From Fonsecaea monophora (Eukaryota > Ascomycota > Eurotiomycetes > Chaetothyriales > Herpotrichiellaceae): DNA of 64,000 bases. The stretch covers positions 20,528 to 84,527 of the forward strand of contig NW_019174056.1 in the NCBI RefSeq assembly GCF_001642475.1. Direction: 5' to 3'. Position 1 is the stretch's first letter. Every line of letters starts with the position of its first letter. The notes below the pieces were generated by a model that saw nothing but the letters and a program-made list of their open reading frames with translations, did no database searches and had not been told where the DNA came from. Shown here piece by piece: positions 45,133 to 56,189 of this stretch. The position numbers and the translations under genes are program-made.

Positions 45133-46001
45133 AACTGTGAATCTGTGAGAAAGCCCAAAGGGCGTGTCCCCTTTTTTTCGTCCGAGAACGCAGGCAAGTA
45201 TTGGCCAAGAGTCTGTCATAGATTGGGTTGATGATCAAATTCGCCGTCCCCCGTGTCGAGGCTTCGGGGATAGGCGGCAAAGAGATTCAAGAGGTTCAAG
45301 AGGTACATTATCTACTATTATACATGGCAGAAAATTCTCTCACAGATTGACCAGGCAAGTTACATAGAGAGGTACATACGTCCTGTTCTCGTGCCCTGGC
45401 TTGGTCCTCAGCTGCATAGAAGCGTTTTCTGAATCGTGCCACGGGGAGACCGAGTGCCTGTTACCACCCCATGGCCTCAGCGATCTGCTGCTGACAAGGC
45501 CCTCAGGTGGCGTTCTGGCTGGAACGTCACCTAAAACTGCCTGTTGAAAGTCACTCATCTTCCGTGGGCAGGTCGTAGTAAAGACTCACCCGCAGCCAGA
45601 CCTCTCAGCCCAACATCGGCTCACAGTTCCACCAGAATCTTTGCGAGCTGAGATTGGTACGACGCTTCCCTGGTCTTCAGCCTTTTCCATTTTGTACCTC
45701 TTACGAAGATGCTGGACATCCTCTATATTGCTATATCCCCAAAGTGTTTGGGCTCTGACCTCGATTGCTTTGATTGACGCCAGACAGTCCGTTGTTGATA
45801 CGGTATTTACTTTTATTACCTAATCCGGTAAGTGTTAGAAGAAAACACGGCGAGAGCATTCTCCTAAATAGGGAATACTTTGAGGCAATGGACGCTCGAT
45901 ACCACGTGGCTGAAATACAAACATTCTCCGACGCATTGAAGATTGAGTGATGTCAACTGCGACACCCCATTTCACAACCACCTCTTACCTCACTCAGCAT
46001 T
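45133..46001. other. Intergenic region before the APH-like gene
   Basis: 0.87 kb with no recurring CGGAATT element and no gene. A small GATTCAAGAGGTTCAAGAGG repeat lies near 45284. Confidence 0.4.
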
Positions 46002-47599
46002 ATGGACATCAACGAACCCTTCGGACTCCTTCACGATATCCAGAAGGAACTCTGGGTTGAGCGAGTTAACCGAGCTCGCGTCACAGGCCTTGTAACTAGC
46101 TGGATATCATCCTTACACCCCAAAAAGCTGGAATGTAGCCTCGACGGTAACTTCCTCAACGGCTCGTACAATCTGTGCCAAAAACTGCGCTTTCGCGACG
46201 GCACCATCTGGCTTCTCCGCATGCCCATTGTTGGCAGCGTCTGCGACGAGCACGCCGACGAGAAGATCGCAGTCGAGGTGGAGGTCTTGAGCCTTCTCCG
46301 TGGTAGGAACGTACCCGTCCCGAGAATTTTTGCCTGGGGCCTGAGCGTCAACAACCCGCTCGGCCTGGGCCCTTACATTGTGATGGAATTTATCGAAGGG
46401 GTTAGTGTCAATATGCTGCTACGGCAGCAACACAATACCAGATTACTTCGAGACGACATCTGCGATGAGGATGTCAAGTTCCTCTACCGACAACTCGCCC
46501 GCATCCTGCTCCAGATTTTCCAGATCGACTTTCCCGTCCTTGGCAGCCTCCCAACGCCCATCACCGGCTTTAAGGCTCCCATCCGGCCCTTGACTTTCAA
46601 GGTCCACGATATCCTGCAAACCGGAGGAGTCAATACTTTCGGTATGCCCTTTTTTGACATTTGGTTTGCCTCTTATTTGCCTCTTGTAGTTTTTCGTGTT
46701 TACAATTCTAGCAGCGGATACTACGGGGATCGAGGAACAAAAGACTAATTCCATACATAATTCTTTTCAAGGCGACCGAAACCTGAGCTTCTCTGACGCT
46801 GCCGACTATTTTTGCTATCTGGCTGGTCAAGACTGGGAACAATTCCAGCGCCAGCCTAATTCTGCTGGCGGTTCCACCGTCACCCGGCCCAAATATGCTG
46901 CCCTTCGCGCCCTTCAGGTCGTCGCCCCGCAGCTCGTCGAACCCAGCTATGCATTTCGGGCCTTACAAACTTATTTGTGACGATCTTGGCCTGGCCAACT
47001 TGATCGTCCGGAGCGCAGAAGACCTGACTGTGGTGGGGTTGGTGGACCTCGAATGGTCCTACGCCGGCCCGGCACAGCTGTTCGGCTCGGCCCCGTGGTG
47101 GCTATTACAAGACCGACTGAACAACTATGATACTTTCCTCGACGAGGAAGAGATTCCCAAGATTTTACAGAGGTATCTGCGGAACCTGGACATGTTCAAG
47201 ACCGTGCTCGAGGAAGAGGAGGCGCGGATTCCAGGGCAGCCGGGTATGGAGCTGTCTCGCCTGGTGAGGCACTCCGAGGAGTCAGGGAGCATGTGGCTGC
47301 ACATGCTACTGTCATGGGGGTTCAACCACCGAGACAGCCTACCCTTTGCGCAACTTCGGGCGCACCTCGGGCCGGAGCGGTGGAAGGAGCTGGAGGAGGG
47401 CCACCACGGTAACGAGGCAAAGAAGTTTACAGAACGGAAGCTGGCCGAACTGGTCAAGTACGACGAGATGGTGGAGAAGATGGAATGTTTGAGAGAAGAT
47501 GTCGAGAACGGGAAGATGACGAGGGAGGCATTCGTTGCACTACTTACCAATGAGGGCGTCCAATGGGGATTGGAAAAGCCTGGTCGATTGATTGACTGA
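46002..47599 (+). pseudogene. Aminoglycoside-phosphotransferase-like (APH/choline kinase fold) gene with frameshift
   Basis: Exon 1 (46002-46641) encodes the N-lobe with LRFRDGTIWLLRMPIVG, LLRGRNVPVPRIFAWG and the hinge YIVMEFIEGVS. The intron is 46642-46711. Exon 2 reads ADTTGIEEQKT then AGQDWEQFQRQPNS and reaches APQLVEPSYA. The frame then runs to a stop at 46978-46980. The next frame from about 46950 continues exactly where the family would: FGPYKLICDDLGLANLIVR, VVGLVDLEWSYAGPAQLFG and APWWLLQDR, to a stop at 47599. One extra base in the T run at 46954-46956 explains the shift. The ICDDLG and DLEW segments are the catalytic-loop and metal-binding equivalents. The gene is therefore broken here, or a base was miscalled. 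Substrate unknown. Confidence 0.8.
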
Positions 47600-48334
47600 T
47601 TTCTTTGGTGATTGTGTTTTCTTTCCGCTAGAGAGATCATTGTGAATCCTCGGCTTCAGGACACTGGGCGTTGACTCGACAAAAAATCGAAGTGCTCCAC
47701 TGGGAGTAGCATACAACTCGAAAAGTGCGGTACAGTGATCTTCCAGAGAAAGCATTCATTCGTTCATTCGTTCATTCGCATCCAAGACATCAATCTGTTA
47801 TGACGCGCAGATATAAAACACTTGCTCAGTAAGGAAGGAGCCTTCCATATTTCGAAAGGTCCACGGTGGATTGCGGACTCTGGACCTCAATTTATATCAT
47901 CCAGAAATGCTCGTGGGGGTGGGAGATTAGCCATGTAAATAATGATAAAGTCTGACCTTGATACTCGCTGAGACAACCCCAGGATGCGTGACATGTGACT
48001 GAGCCTACTGAGCCTAGCGTGTGGTCAGCCTGCACAGCAGGGAACACATGTCCATTTCTGGGCTGCTCTTCAGGGCCCCTCAGTCGGTACAGACGTATGT
48101 TTTACCGCGCACCCGCTCCTGGAACCATCGACGGGTCCAACGCTGACGACATTCAACGTGAGAGACTGGGGAGGATAGAAAACTTGTACTTGTAGTAATA
48201 GATAAACCTCTCCAGAATCTCGTGGCCTCAGGTCGCCAACAATACTTGAGCTAAATACCTAGTACCTTGGTTCATGCCAATGCTAGCGGTCACATGACAA
48301 TACTCACGCGAACTTTTGGCACTAGACCACTTCA
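47600..48334. other. Intergenic region after the APH-like gene
   Basis: Contains a TTCA/TTCG tetranucleotide run at about 47754-47778 and a GATATAAAACAC box near 47808 with no gene behind it. Confidence 0.4.
47754..47778. repeat. Tetranucleotide repeat (TTCA/TTCG)
   Basis: Alternating TTCA and TTCG units in a row, in the spacer 3' of the APH-like gene. Confidence 0.75.
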
Positions 48335-48570
48335 GGACTAGCCTACATACATCCCTCTACATCCCCCTGCACCTTTCAATCCCATGGACTTCTTCCTTCT
48401 TTCCAGACACAAGCACACAAATTGTACATGGTCTCAACCCGATAATCCGGTCATATTGACCACATTTCCTTCACCTTGCTAGCCCGGATATCAACCATCG
48501 GGTCCCCCAAGTCCATGTCAAAGACATGGATCTAACGACTGTTCACAACTTTCTCTCTGCACCAATTGGA
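48335..48570 (+). repeat. Diverged copy of the BVMO 3 upstream region
   Basis: Bases here align by eye with about 42590-42800: shared blocks include TAGCCT..ACA, CTTC..TTCCAGACACA, CTTCACCTTG.TAG, and ACATG.ATCTAA.GA.TGTT followed by CTCT.TGCACCA. Together with the BVMO relic that follows, this marks an old segmental duplication. Confidence 0.65.
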
Positions 48571-48599
48571 AAGAAGTGATTAGGTGCGGCTCGCACGAG

Positions 48600-48835
48600 A
48601 CGAACAGCGCCACACACGCAATGTGATCGACTCAAAAGGGACCCAAGCTCCAAGTCTGGCATGATGGCGAGATGTTCTCGACCACAAAATCCGATCTACT
48701 TCCTGTCCATTGAAGTCTATCGTTGCTGTAGCAGACTCCTCGCACAACGAGGTCCCTGACAATTTGGCCGGAATCCATCAACGCCATGGTCAAATGGACC
48801 ATTCAGCCATTTACACGTTCGAACATTTGCTGAGA
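48600..48835 (+). pseudogene. Decayed BVMO fragment, paralogous to BVMO 3
   Basis: This segment aligns with BVMO 3 bases about 43585-43795. In one frame it reads VWHDGEMFSTTKSDL, matching VWHEGGRWTSTTNSN of BVMO 3, then after a stop and a shift VAVADSSHNEVPDNLAGIHQ and MDHSAIY, matching ASGSSHKRYLPSWPGIQQ and IYHSASY. It contains in-frame stops and lacks both Rossmann motifs, so it is non-functional. Relative to BVMO 3, about 0.8 kb including the rest of the promoter and the N-terminal coding part is missing. Confidence 0.75.
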
Positions 48836-50113
48836 GATACGGGTCGACCGGTTGCAGCACAGTCCTTTTGATAAATGCTCCCCATTACCCAAATCTTCTC
48901 TTCGAAAGCCCTCCCGTCTGGTCTCTGGATATTGCGTTCGGTTTCAGTCGCTATAACCACAAATCATGTTCGATGCGGAGGCTCGCTCTTCACCACGTGC
49001 TGCGCTGAGATTGATAGAACAGGTGAGACAATCTTGCCAACGAAACCAATCCATAGGGGTTTTCTTACAGGTGTGGCAATATCCCACTCTCAACCAGAGA
49101 AAGCTCGTCATAGTGCGATATCCATCCTGAGCTGGCAAAATGGACTCTTCTTGAGGATAACCGTACATGACTTCCGTCAAGCGGTGGAGCTGATGTGTGC
49201 AGATATGAAGAGTCGTGGCCGCCAGTCGTTGAGCGGCTCGGATGGCGACAAGGGGACGGCAGCTGCCGATTACGTTGATAATGGCGCCAGAGGAAGGGCA
49301 AGGCTGGAATACACATGACCAGCAAAGCCACAAGTGCAAGGACCGTCGCAAGAGACATGGCCATATTGAATTTCTGAGCCGCTCCGTAGACTGACCTGGA
49401 AATTGCTAGGAAGAAAAGATTCAAAGTTCATGATGTGAGGCAATTCATGCATAAATACTTGAGAACACCACATTTTGGACAATGGCAGTGTCTGCCATCT
49501 GCAACATTTACTGCCAAAGACCAGATTTTGGACAACATCCCCGCTGGAAAAATGCTGGTTGGCAACTTAATATATCTATTCAACTTGTTAATAGCGAAGA
49601 TAATGATCAGCCAGTTAAAAGCAACGTTGGCATGTTGCCAGATTTTGGACAGGCGCACACGAGGAGAGACAACTGAAGCGCCTGCCACGTCAGTGTCTGT
49701 TCACTGAGCACTCTGGGCCCTATTACTGGTTGCCTCCGTACAGCGGTCAGGCTGTGCCACCAGGAATACGAGGTATCCGCATCAGCCGCATCAGCCACAC
49801 TAGCCACAACAGCCAATCATCCTGGCCTTCAATATGCGGGCAGGTTTTGGACAACCAGGGTTCGGCACTTGGCTTCCTTTGCTCTGGGTGCCCAATTCGA
49901 GTCTGGTGTGGGTTGGATTTTGCGTTTCCCAGCCTCACCGCGATGGTCACTGAAAATATTTGAACCTGGAGGGACCCCGGTGTCCTTCGCCAACTCTTCT
50001 CAAACAATTCAAGACCTGACCCTCAATCATTTCTTACTCTCAATCCAAAACCTGACCCTCAATCAATTCTTACTCTCAATTCTTAGAGGAACCTTTCAGA
50101 TACGCCGCTTCTC
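48836..50113. promoter_or_regulatory. Upstream region of the Clr5-ankyrin gene with repeated motifs
   Basis: 1.3 kb without a gene. It holds four same-strand TTTTGGACA motifs at about 49473, 49526, 49643 and 49846, one inverse CCAAAACC near 50045, and a 31-base direct repeat just before the gene. Confidence 0.5.
50014..50080 (+). repeat. Direct repeat, 31-base unit at 36-base spacing
   Basis: Copy 1 at 50014-50044 and copy 2 at 50050-50080 start ACCTGACCCTCAATCA and differ at one base (CATTTC against CAATTC). They end about 34 bases before the Clr5-ankyrin ATG, so they probably lie in its 5' leader or core promoter. Confidence 0.85.
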
Positions 50114-53100
50114 ATGGCTCCCAGAAAACGTCCTCTTGAAGACGACAGTGTATGGGTCTTGAACGAGCATCACTTTCGACAGCTATACCAGACCGAAAGG
50201 AAGACGCTCAAAGACGTCAAGCAGATCATGGAAACCGAGTACGGTTTCCCGATAACACCGTAATGCCATATCCTTCCCCTGATCTTGTGATGATACGTAC
50301 TCAATCTACACCAGGCTGTCCACTTACGAAACGAAATTCAGAGAATTAAGGCTTCGCAAGAAATTGAAAAATGCCGAATTGCTCATCGTTGCTCAACATT
50401 ACCTGAATCGCCATGGTAAAGACACTGGAGTGTATCTCAATGGGACTAGAATCCCGTCTGCCTGGAAAGAGATCCGCAGGTCGGGTGGTCTCGCAAGACC
50501 AAGAGGTAGGGCTGGCAAGGAAGCGAATTTGTTGGGCCTGTCTAACACTGACGTTTACAGGTCAACTTGAACCCCTTCCGCCTGGTGTTGCCGTACGAAC
50601 ACCTACACCTTCGCCGAAGGTCGCTTCTCTATTTCTTGCTCCTACAGAGCCGTTGCACCCCTCAACCACTTTTACTAGTGATGTCGACCTGCTCACACTA
50701 TCGCCACAGATGACTTTTCGTTGGTAATCTGCTTGACTGCGGATCGGCACATACTAATATATTTCTCTAGCCCACACCCTCCTGACATCCAGGTCTCATC
50801 ATAATGTTCCGGGTCTCATGAATCTCTGCGATATCGACACGATAGAAACTGGTACGGCACTGACACCTCTTGAATCAGGGTTATCAGATCTCAGCTCGAC
50901 CATGCAGTATGCCGATGGAGTCTACCGCGAGCTTCTCAAGCTCACTCCTATCTATCAATTACAGGAGAAACTACGCTGTTTGTGTGAGCATACATGTGTG
51001 TTGCTTACAGGTCTATCGCTCATCAACTCTTAGCCACTTCCTTTGATTCCGAGCATCCATTTTCTCCCCTGGCCAGGGAGAAAGCTCATTCTCATGTGAG
51101 GATACAAGTATTTACCTTCAGAAGCTGAGCGCTGACTCGTAACTCTGGTAGGCTTTGTGCCCCTCTCTTCAGTTGCAGTTTTCTCGAACAGGCTATAATG
51201 ATTCGGCCCTCGATTCCCACTTTGACGTATATCACTTCCTTAGATATGCACTCTATATCCTCTCGAATGATCTCTTGCGCGATGGGCCTGACGACCCTAG
51301 ACAAGGGGAAATTTTTGAGGTTCTGTTTAAGAGGATTCCAAGATCAGTTCTCTCTGCTCTTCTCGAGTCGAAGATTCCCGCAGTCAGAGCCGCGTGGGAG
51401 CACCTAGTCCGTCAGTCCTGGAATGTGAATGACAAGAATGCATTCATTCTCCTGATGCATGTTGGTCTCAGATGCCCCGACTGGATTTCTTTAGACGGCC
51501 GCTTCTATCTCATCGCCGCCGCTGCATTTGATTGTTTGGAAATTGTGCGACTTCTGTTAAGAGCAGGATGCCGTCCGGATGCGCCCTCAAAACGCGAGTT
51601 GGGTTGGCAAAACATCCCTAAAACTGCCATTATGGGCGCCATCAGGGCTCGGAACCTCAATTGTGTTGCGCTCTTGCTCAGGTCTTGCGACGTCAATCGC
51701 GAACTCCACGATATATGGGGGTCCTGCTTTGCCGTATTCGTTGCAAGCCTCTGGCATGTTGAGGGTATCGACAATCTTAGCCTCGAAGATCACTTTGTCA
51801 GTCAGGTGTTAGACATGTTTCTCGCACTTGGGGCCAATGTCGACTTACCAATACCCACACGCTCGGTGTTGGGCCCTGAATACAGCGGCCTACGTTGGTA
51901 TAATAACGTCCACATGAGATGGCGACCTACGATTGTAGAAAGCAGCTATTACTGGAATCCAGACTTATTCAAGAGACTTGAACCGTACAGCGCGATGTCC
52001 TTATCAAGCGAGGTCACAAGGTTCGGTTTTTGTCTTGCTGTAAGGCACGGCGCAGCCTCCTTACGAAAATACCTGAAGGAAAGACCGGGAGAGAGCTCAC
52101 ACTCGACAAACGAATTTCTACGTTTAGTGCTATTGGACCAGTTTCTCATCCACGATTCTCACATTGCAACCGATATTGTTCAGAGTCTTTTTGACGTTGT
52201 TGCGGATATGAGGCTACCATTCGATTCCATCAGAGATTTGTCCTATCTGCTGTACCGAGCAATCCTAGGCTCTGCGGCTGTCACGTCAACCAATGACTTG
52301 TGTGCTCTCTTCAGTCTTCTTATTCAGAAAGGGGCGGTCGTGCATTCCGAAACTTTCATTGCCTCTGTGACTCCACGAGGCGTTGGCTTGCTCGAGAAGC
52401 TTGCTGACCTGGGAGTCGACTTTGCAAGTCAAGGTGCTGATGCATTGTGCGCGGCCGCTCGCCTGAATAATTTTGAGGCAGTTTCGTGGCTATTGCATCA
52501 GGGAGTAGACATCAATGCCGGCGTTAGCGCAGATGCTTTCCCAGAAGACACGACTGTGATCGCGGCCACTTTAGAACATGGCTCGTTTCTCGTGTCCGAA
52601 GCCTCATACTGGAATGATTGGTTCTCTCGACATAAAACTCCCAAGCCATCACTCGAAATGTTCGACTACCTGATAGAGATGGGAGTAAAATTACGCCACA
52701 AGACCAGCGATCAGAACCCTTTCCCATTTTTGAAACATGCCGTTGAGGTGTCACCTAATAGACCACTAATCGAACTCTTTCTCAACTCGGGGATCAATCT
52801 ACATGAAAGCTCGGCCGTCGATCCTACACTGTTAGAGGCTTGTTTGGCCAAAAGCTTGTTACGTGACAACCCCGCAAAAAGGTTCGAAGTCTTCGAGTTG
52901 CTCTTTGAGCGTGGGGCCCATGTCCGTCCTGGATCACCATTAGCTCTTCTGATCTATTGGGATGGTCCGAAGGAACTGATACGCAAGGTTTTGGATGCGG
53001 GCGCTCCCATTGATACATACTCATCCGGGAGCATATCCTACACCCCTCTACAAGCAGCGGCCAGCGTTGGAGATCAAGAACTAGTGGCCTTACTTTTGAG

Positions 53101-53839
53101 CAAAGGTGCTGACATCAACCAGCCTGCTCGTGGTCTTCTAGGGACAACAGCACTGCAAGCCGCATGCAGTTGGGATGCCATCTCTGTGGCAGAAACCAAG
53201 GTCAAGTTCAACCTCGTCAAGTTTCTGATTGAGCACGGAGCAAACGTCAATGCCCCACCTTCAGATGACTATTTCGGGCAGACAGCATTACAAGCTGCTG
53301 CGGTTCTTGGAGATCTCGAGATTGTAATCTTGCTACTTACTCATCAAGCTCGAGTGAACACTCTCTCTAGCATTGGGTGGGCTCGATTTACCCAAACTGC
53401 CCTGGATTATGCCGCACTATACGGACGGATGGACACAGTCAAATTTCTGCTGAACGCAGGGGCTCTGAGTGCTTGCCCTGGCATTAGTGGATACAAAAGG
53501 GCAATCTTCTATGCAAAGCATGCTGGCAAACATGCTATTGCAGACTTGATACGCAAGCACGCAGCTGATGACATCAAGCTGTTTGGGAAGAATCCCTATT
53601 TGGACACACGGACGCATGAGGAAAAGCACGTTTGCACATCGAGTTGCTTTGATTGGTTTGAGCGTGGAGAGGGCGATGATCAAGTCGAGAGCGAAAACGA
53701 CATCACTGGTGATGACTACGTCGAGAGTGATGAAGACGAGGACGACCTCGAACATGATATCGTCCTTCAACATGATGGCAACCGTGAAGACGGTGAGGAC
53801 GATGGCGACGATGTTGATGACAATGACGAAACCGACTAG
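50114..53839 (+). CDS. Clr5-domain protein with ankyrin repeats and acidic tail
   Basis: A large protein (about 1150 residues) in about six exons. Exon 1 from ATG 50114 and exon 2 encode a Clr5-like N-terminal domain: FRQLYQTERKTLKDVKQIM, then FPITPLSTYETKFRELRL and RKKLKN, with L where the family usually has W. Exons 3 to 5 (up to about 51095) form a linker rich in S, T and P. The last exon (51152-53839) holds ankyrin repeats, clearest near the end: TPLQAAASVGDQELVALLLSKG, FGQTALQAAAVLGDLEIVIL and TALDYAALYGRMDTVKFLLN. The final 55 residues are almost only D and E with interspersed residues. Clr5 was named from a fission-yeast heterochromatin protein. The gene looks intact. Its function is unknown; a nuclear or signalling scaffold role is possible. 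Exons 3-5 are my best reading. Confidence 0.8.
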
Positions 53840-54335
53840 GGAATAGGCCGGAGGACAACAACGACAAAATGGATGGAGACATGACTTTTTCGGGAATTTA
53901 CGACCTTGATGACTGGGTATCTGACGATACCTCTCTCTTCTGAGTTTTCTTACGAACAACGAACCAATTGATGATTACTACCTGTCTTGCATGCGACCTT
54001 TCTTTCTTTCTCTCCATGAAACCCGGCATGCTCGGCCAAGTCTCGCTTTGGAATGATTGAATAACCTCGACTAACAACCGTCTTCCGATACTTGCGGGTT
54101 TGTGTCGATCCTGCGAAAGGGAAATTTGGGCATGTCGGTGAGAATAGCATGGCAGATGGCAATCACTCTTCAGGCACGTCTTTTTGAGCCTTTGCATTTT
54201 TCGAGGTATGTAGAAAAAACTACCTGTCCTACCGACCCAGTGCACAGCGTGTCACATGTGGGAGTGGTCGAGGCTATACATATATTCGTCCCTGGTCATC
54301 CTCCTAGCCTTGAGAGATGCCGCTTGCTAACCTAT
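53840..54335. other. Convergent intergenic spacer
   Basis: Between the 3' ends of the Clr5-ankyrin gene and the next transporter. No gene or recurring motif is seen. Confidence 0.4.
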
Positions 54336-56189
54336 TTAGGTCCCACCTTCGCCTTCATGTGGATACTCATGTCCATGTCCATCGTCGCCCCGCTTCCCAT
54401 GGTGGACGTGGTGCGCCATCTTGGCAATGACCGTCTCCTGGACCGGCGAGGAGACTTTGGCCGTCATCTGCGGCTTGGTGGTCTTGAAGAAGCAGGCGAT
54501 GGCCATGGTCACCAGTGCAAAGGCGAGCAGCGCGTACCAGATGTAGGTGAAGCTCTTGGCGTAGGCGTCCTTGGTCGAGACCTGCAGGGCGCTGAGCACC
54601 GCGGGGGTCACGCCGGGAATGTCGGCGTAGGCCGAGGCGTCGCTGGCCGTGGCCATGGCGGTCAAGAACCTCTCGAGGCTCGTCTGCGGGAGGCCCGCGG
54701 CGAGGACGGCCTCGGCCACGTACAGCGGCAGGTACTTCTTCTTCTTGGAGTTGAAGATCTGGCCGAAGATGGTGATGCCGATGGTGGATCCGGCGCAGGC
54801 GAACAGGGTCGTCGCGGCCACCGTGGTCGCGACGTACTCGTCCGGTGTCGCCAGCGCGGCGATGATGTTGAGTACCTGCGCCTCCGTCCCGACCGAGAGA
54901 CCGATGATCAGCGGCGGCCACATGAACTGCACGAACGACCAGGTCGGTTTGACCAGGGTCATGGTGCCCGCGCCGATGGCGAGCGTCCCCATGGCGACGA
55001 CGGCCAGCCAACGTCCTTCTTTTGTGTACCAAAACACCCCGGCTGTGACGAGGGCTCCTCCAATGTTGGCGACCGAAAACGGCAGCGTCCACACGGCTTG
55101 AAGGAGACCGTCGGACTCGAACAGGTAGACGATGACCTGGGGGAGGTAGGCCTGACAGCCGAGCTGGGCAAAGGAGCCGGTGGCCCGCACGACGAGACTG
55201 AGTGCGAAGTTGCGGTGGGTGAAGAGGCTGTGGGGCAAGAGGCCGTCCTTGTTCTTGTACGTTTTGAAGGCCGCGCCCAGGATGAGCACGAAGCCGATGA
55301 CGAGGAGACAGATGGGCGCGGCCGATTTCCAGGGATACAGCACGTCGCCGATGCCCATGCCGACAAAGAACATGGTGAGGCCGGCCATCAGGAGCAAGAT
55401 GGCGATCCAGTCCATCTTCTTCAGGCGTTGGCGGGTGGACAGGTTGACGCCCAGCGTGCGTGGAGACGGCGAGTATCCCACCAGCAGGGCGATCATGCCC
55501 AGGCCATAGAGACCAGCACTGACGTAGATACCGGCCCTCCAGCCCTCGAGCGGGCCCCCGATTTCTTTCTTGATGACAATCCCTTCGACGATCGGGGCCA
55601 GGATGTAGGCACCGCCGCAGAAGATCCCGGTGATGGCGCCCGTCAGGGGCCGGTGTCTCTTGGGGACAATCTCATACAGGACCGGCTGGATCAGATAACC
55701 CGCCGCGAGCCCGACGCCGTTGAACACCTGCCCGACAATCACCATCTGCAGGCTGGTGGCTCGCGAGGTGATGATGGATCCCACGAGGCCGGCGACGCAC
55801 GAGAGAATAAAGGGCCGCTTCCTCCCGAAGATGTCGATGAACTCGCCCAGCGGCAGCACGATGACCGTCACGACGAGGGTCAGCGCCGTGGCGATCCAGG
55901 GCGCGCTGCCCGCCTCGGCCGGCCAGTTCGCGATGATGTAGGCGATGGCCCCGGTCGGCACGGTCGCCGCATAGGTGCTGGAGATGTACGCCGTGACCAG
56001 AGCGGCCACGTTGATCCAGGTGCTGGCATCCCAGAAGATGGTATCCTTCTCTTCGCTGTCGGCGCTTTCCACGTCGCTCGCGCCGGGGCTGCCGCCGCCG
56101 CCGCCGTGCTTGACGACCTCGATCTGCTGCTCCTCTTGAGATTTCTCCGCCCAGCGATGAGGCGGTGACGTTTCCTGAACAGACTCCAT
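54336..56189 (-). CDS. MFS transporter, TRI12-type (14 TM), single exon
   Basis: A 617-residue transporter without introns. The cytosolic N-terminus contains a glycine run (GGGGG). Fourteen hydrophobic segments follow. Signatures are the motif A region GEFIDIFGRKRPF after TM2, FNGVGLAAGYLIQPVLYEIVPKRHR, EGWRAGIYVSAGLYG, the second-half IGLSVGTEAQVLNII and LFACAGSTIGITIFG. The tail is rich in H, G and E. TRI12 members export hydrophobic metabolites by proton antiport. It sits downstream of the Clr5-ankyrin gene in opposite orientation. Its codon use is strongly GC-rich at third positions. Confidence 0.9.
   Translation of the reverse strand: MESVQETSPPHRWAEKSQEEQQIEVVKHGGGGGSPGASDVESADSEEKDTIFWDASTWINVAALVTAYISSTYAATVPTGAIAYIIANWPAEAGSAPWIATALTLVVTVIVLPLGEFIDIFGRKRPFILSCVAGLVGSIITSRATSLQMVIVGQVFNGVGLAAGYLIQPVLYEIVPKRHRPLTGAITGIFCGGAYILAPIVEGIVIKKEIGGPLEGWRAGIYVSAGLYGLGMIALLVGYSPSPRTLGVNLSTRQRLKKMDWIAILLLMAGLTMFFVGMGIGDVLYPWKSAAPICLLVIGFVLILGAAFKTYKNKDGLLPHSLFTHRNFALSLVVRATGSFAQLGCQAYLPQVIVYLFESDGLLQAVWTLPFSVANIGGALVTAGVFWYTKEGRWLAVVAMGTLAIGAGTMTLVKPTWSFVQFMWPPLIIGLSVGTEAQVLNIIAALATPDEYVATTVAATTLFACAGSTIGITIFGQIFNSKKKKYLPLYVAEAVLAAGLPQTSLERFLTAMATASDASAYADIPGVTPAVLSALQVSTKDAYAKSFTYIWYALLAFALVTMAIACFFKTTKPQMTAKVSSPVQETVIAKMAHHVHHGKRGDDGHGHEYPHEGEGGT

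Noticed and set aside
54102..56168. 688-codon open frame opposite the TRI12-type transporter
   Set aside because: The G/D/H/R-rich sequence is the mirror of the transporter's codon bias; the other strand has clear membrane helices.
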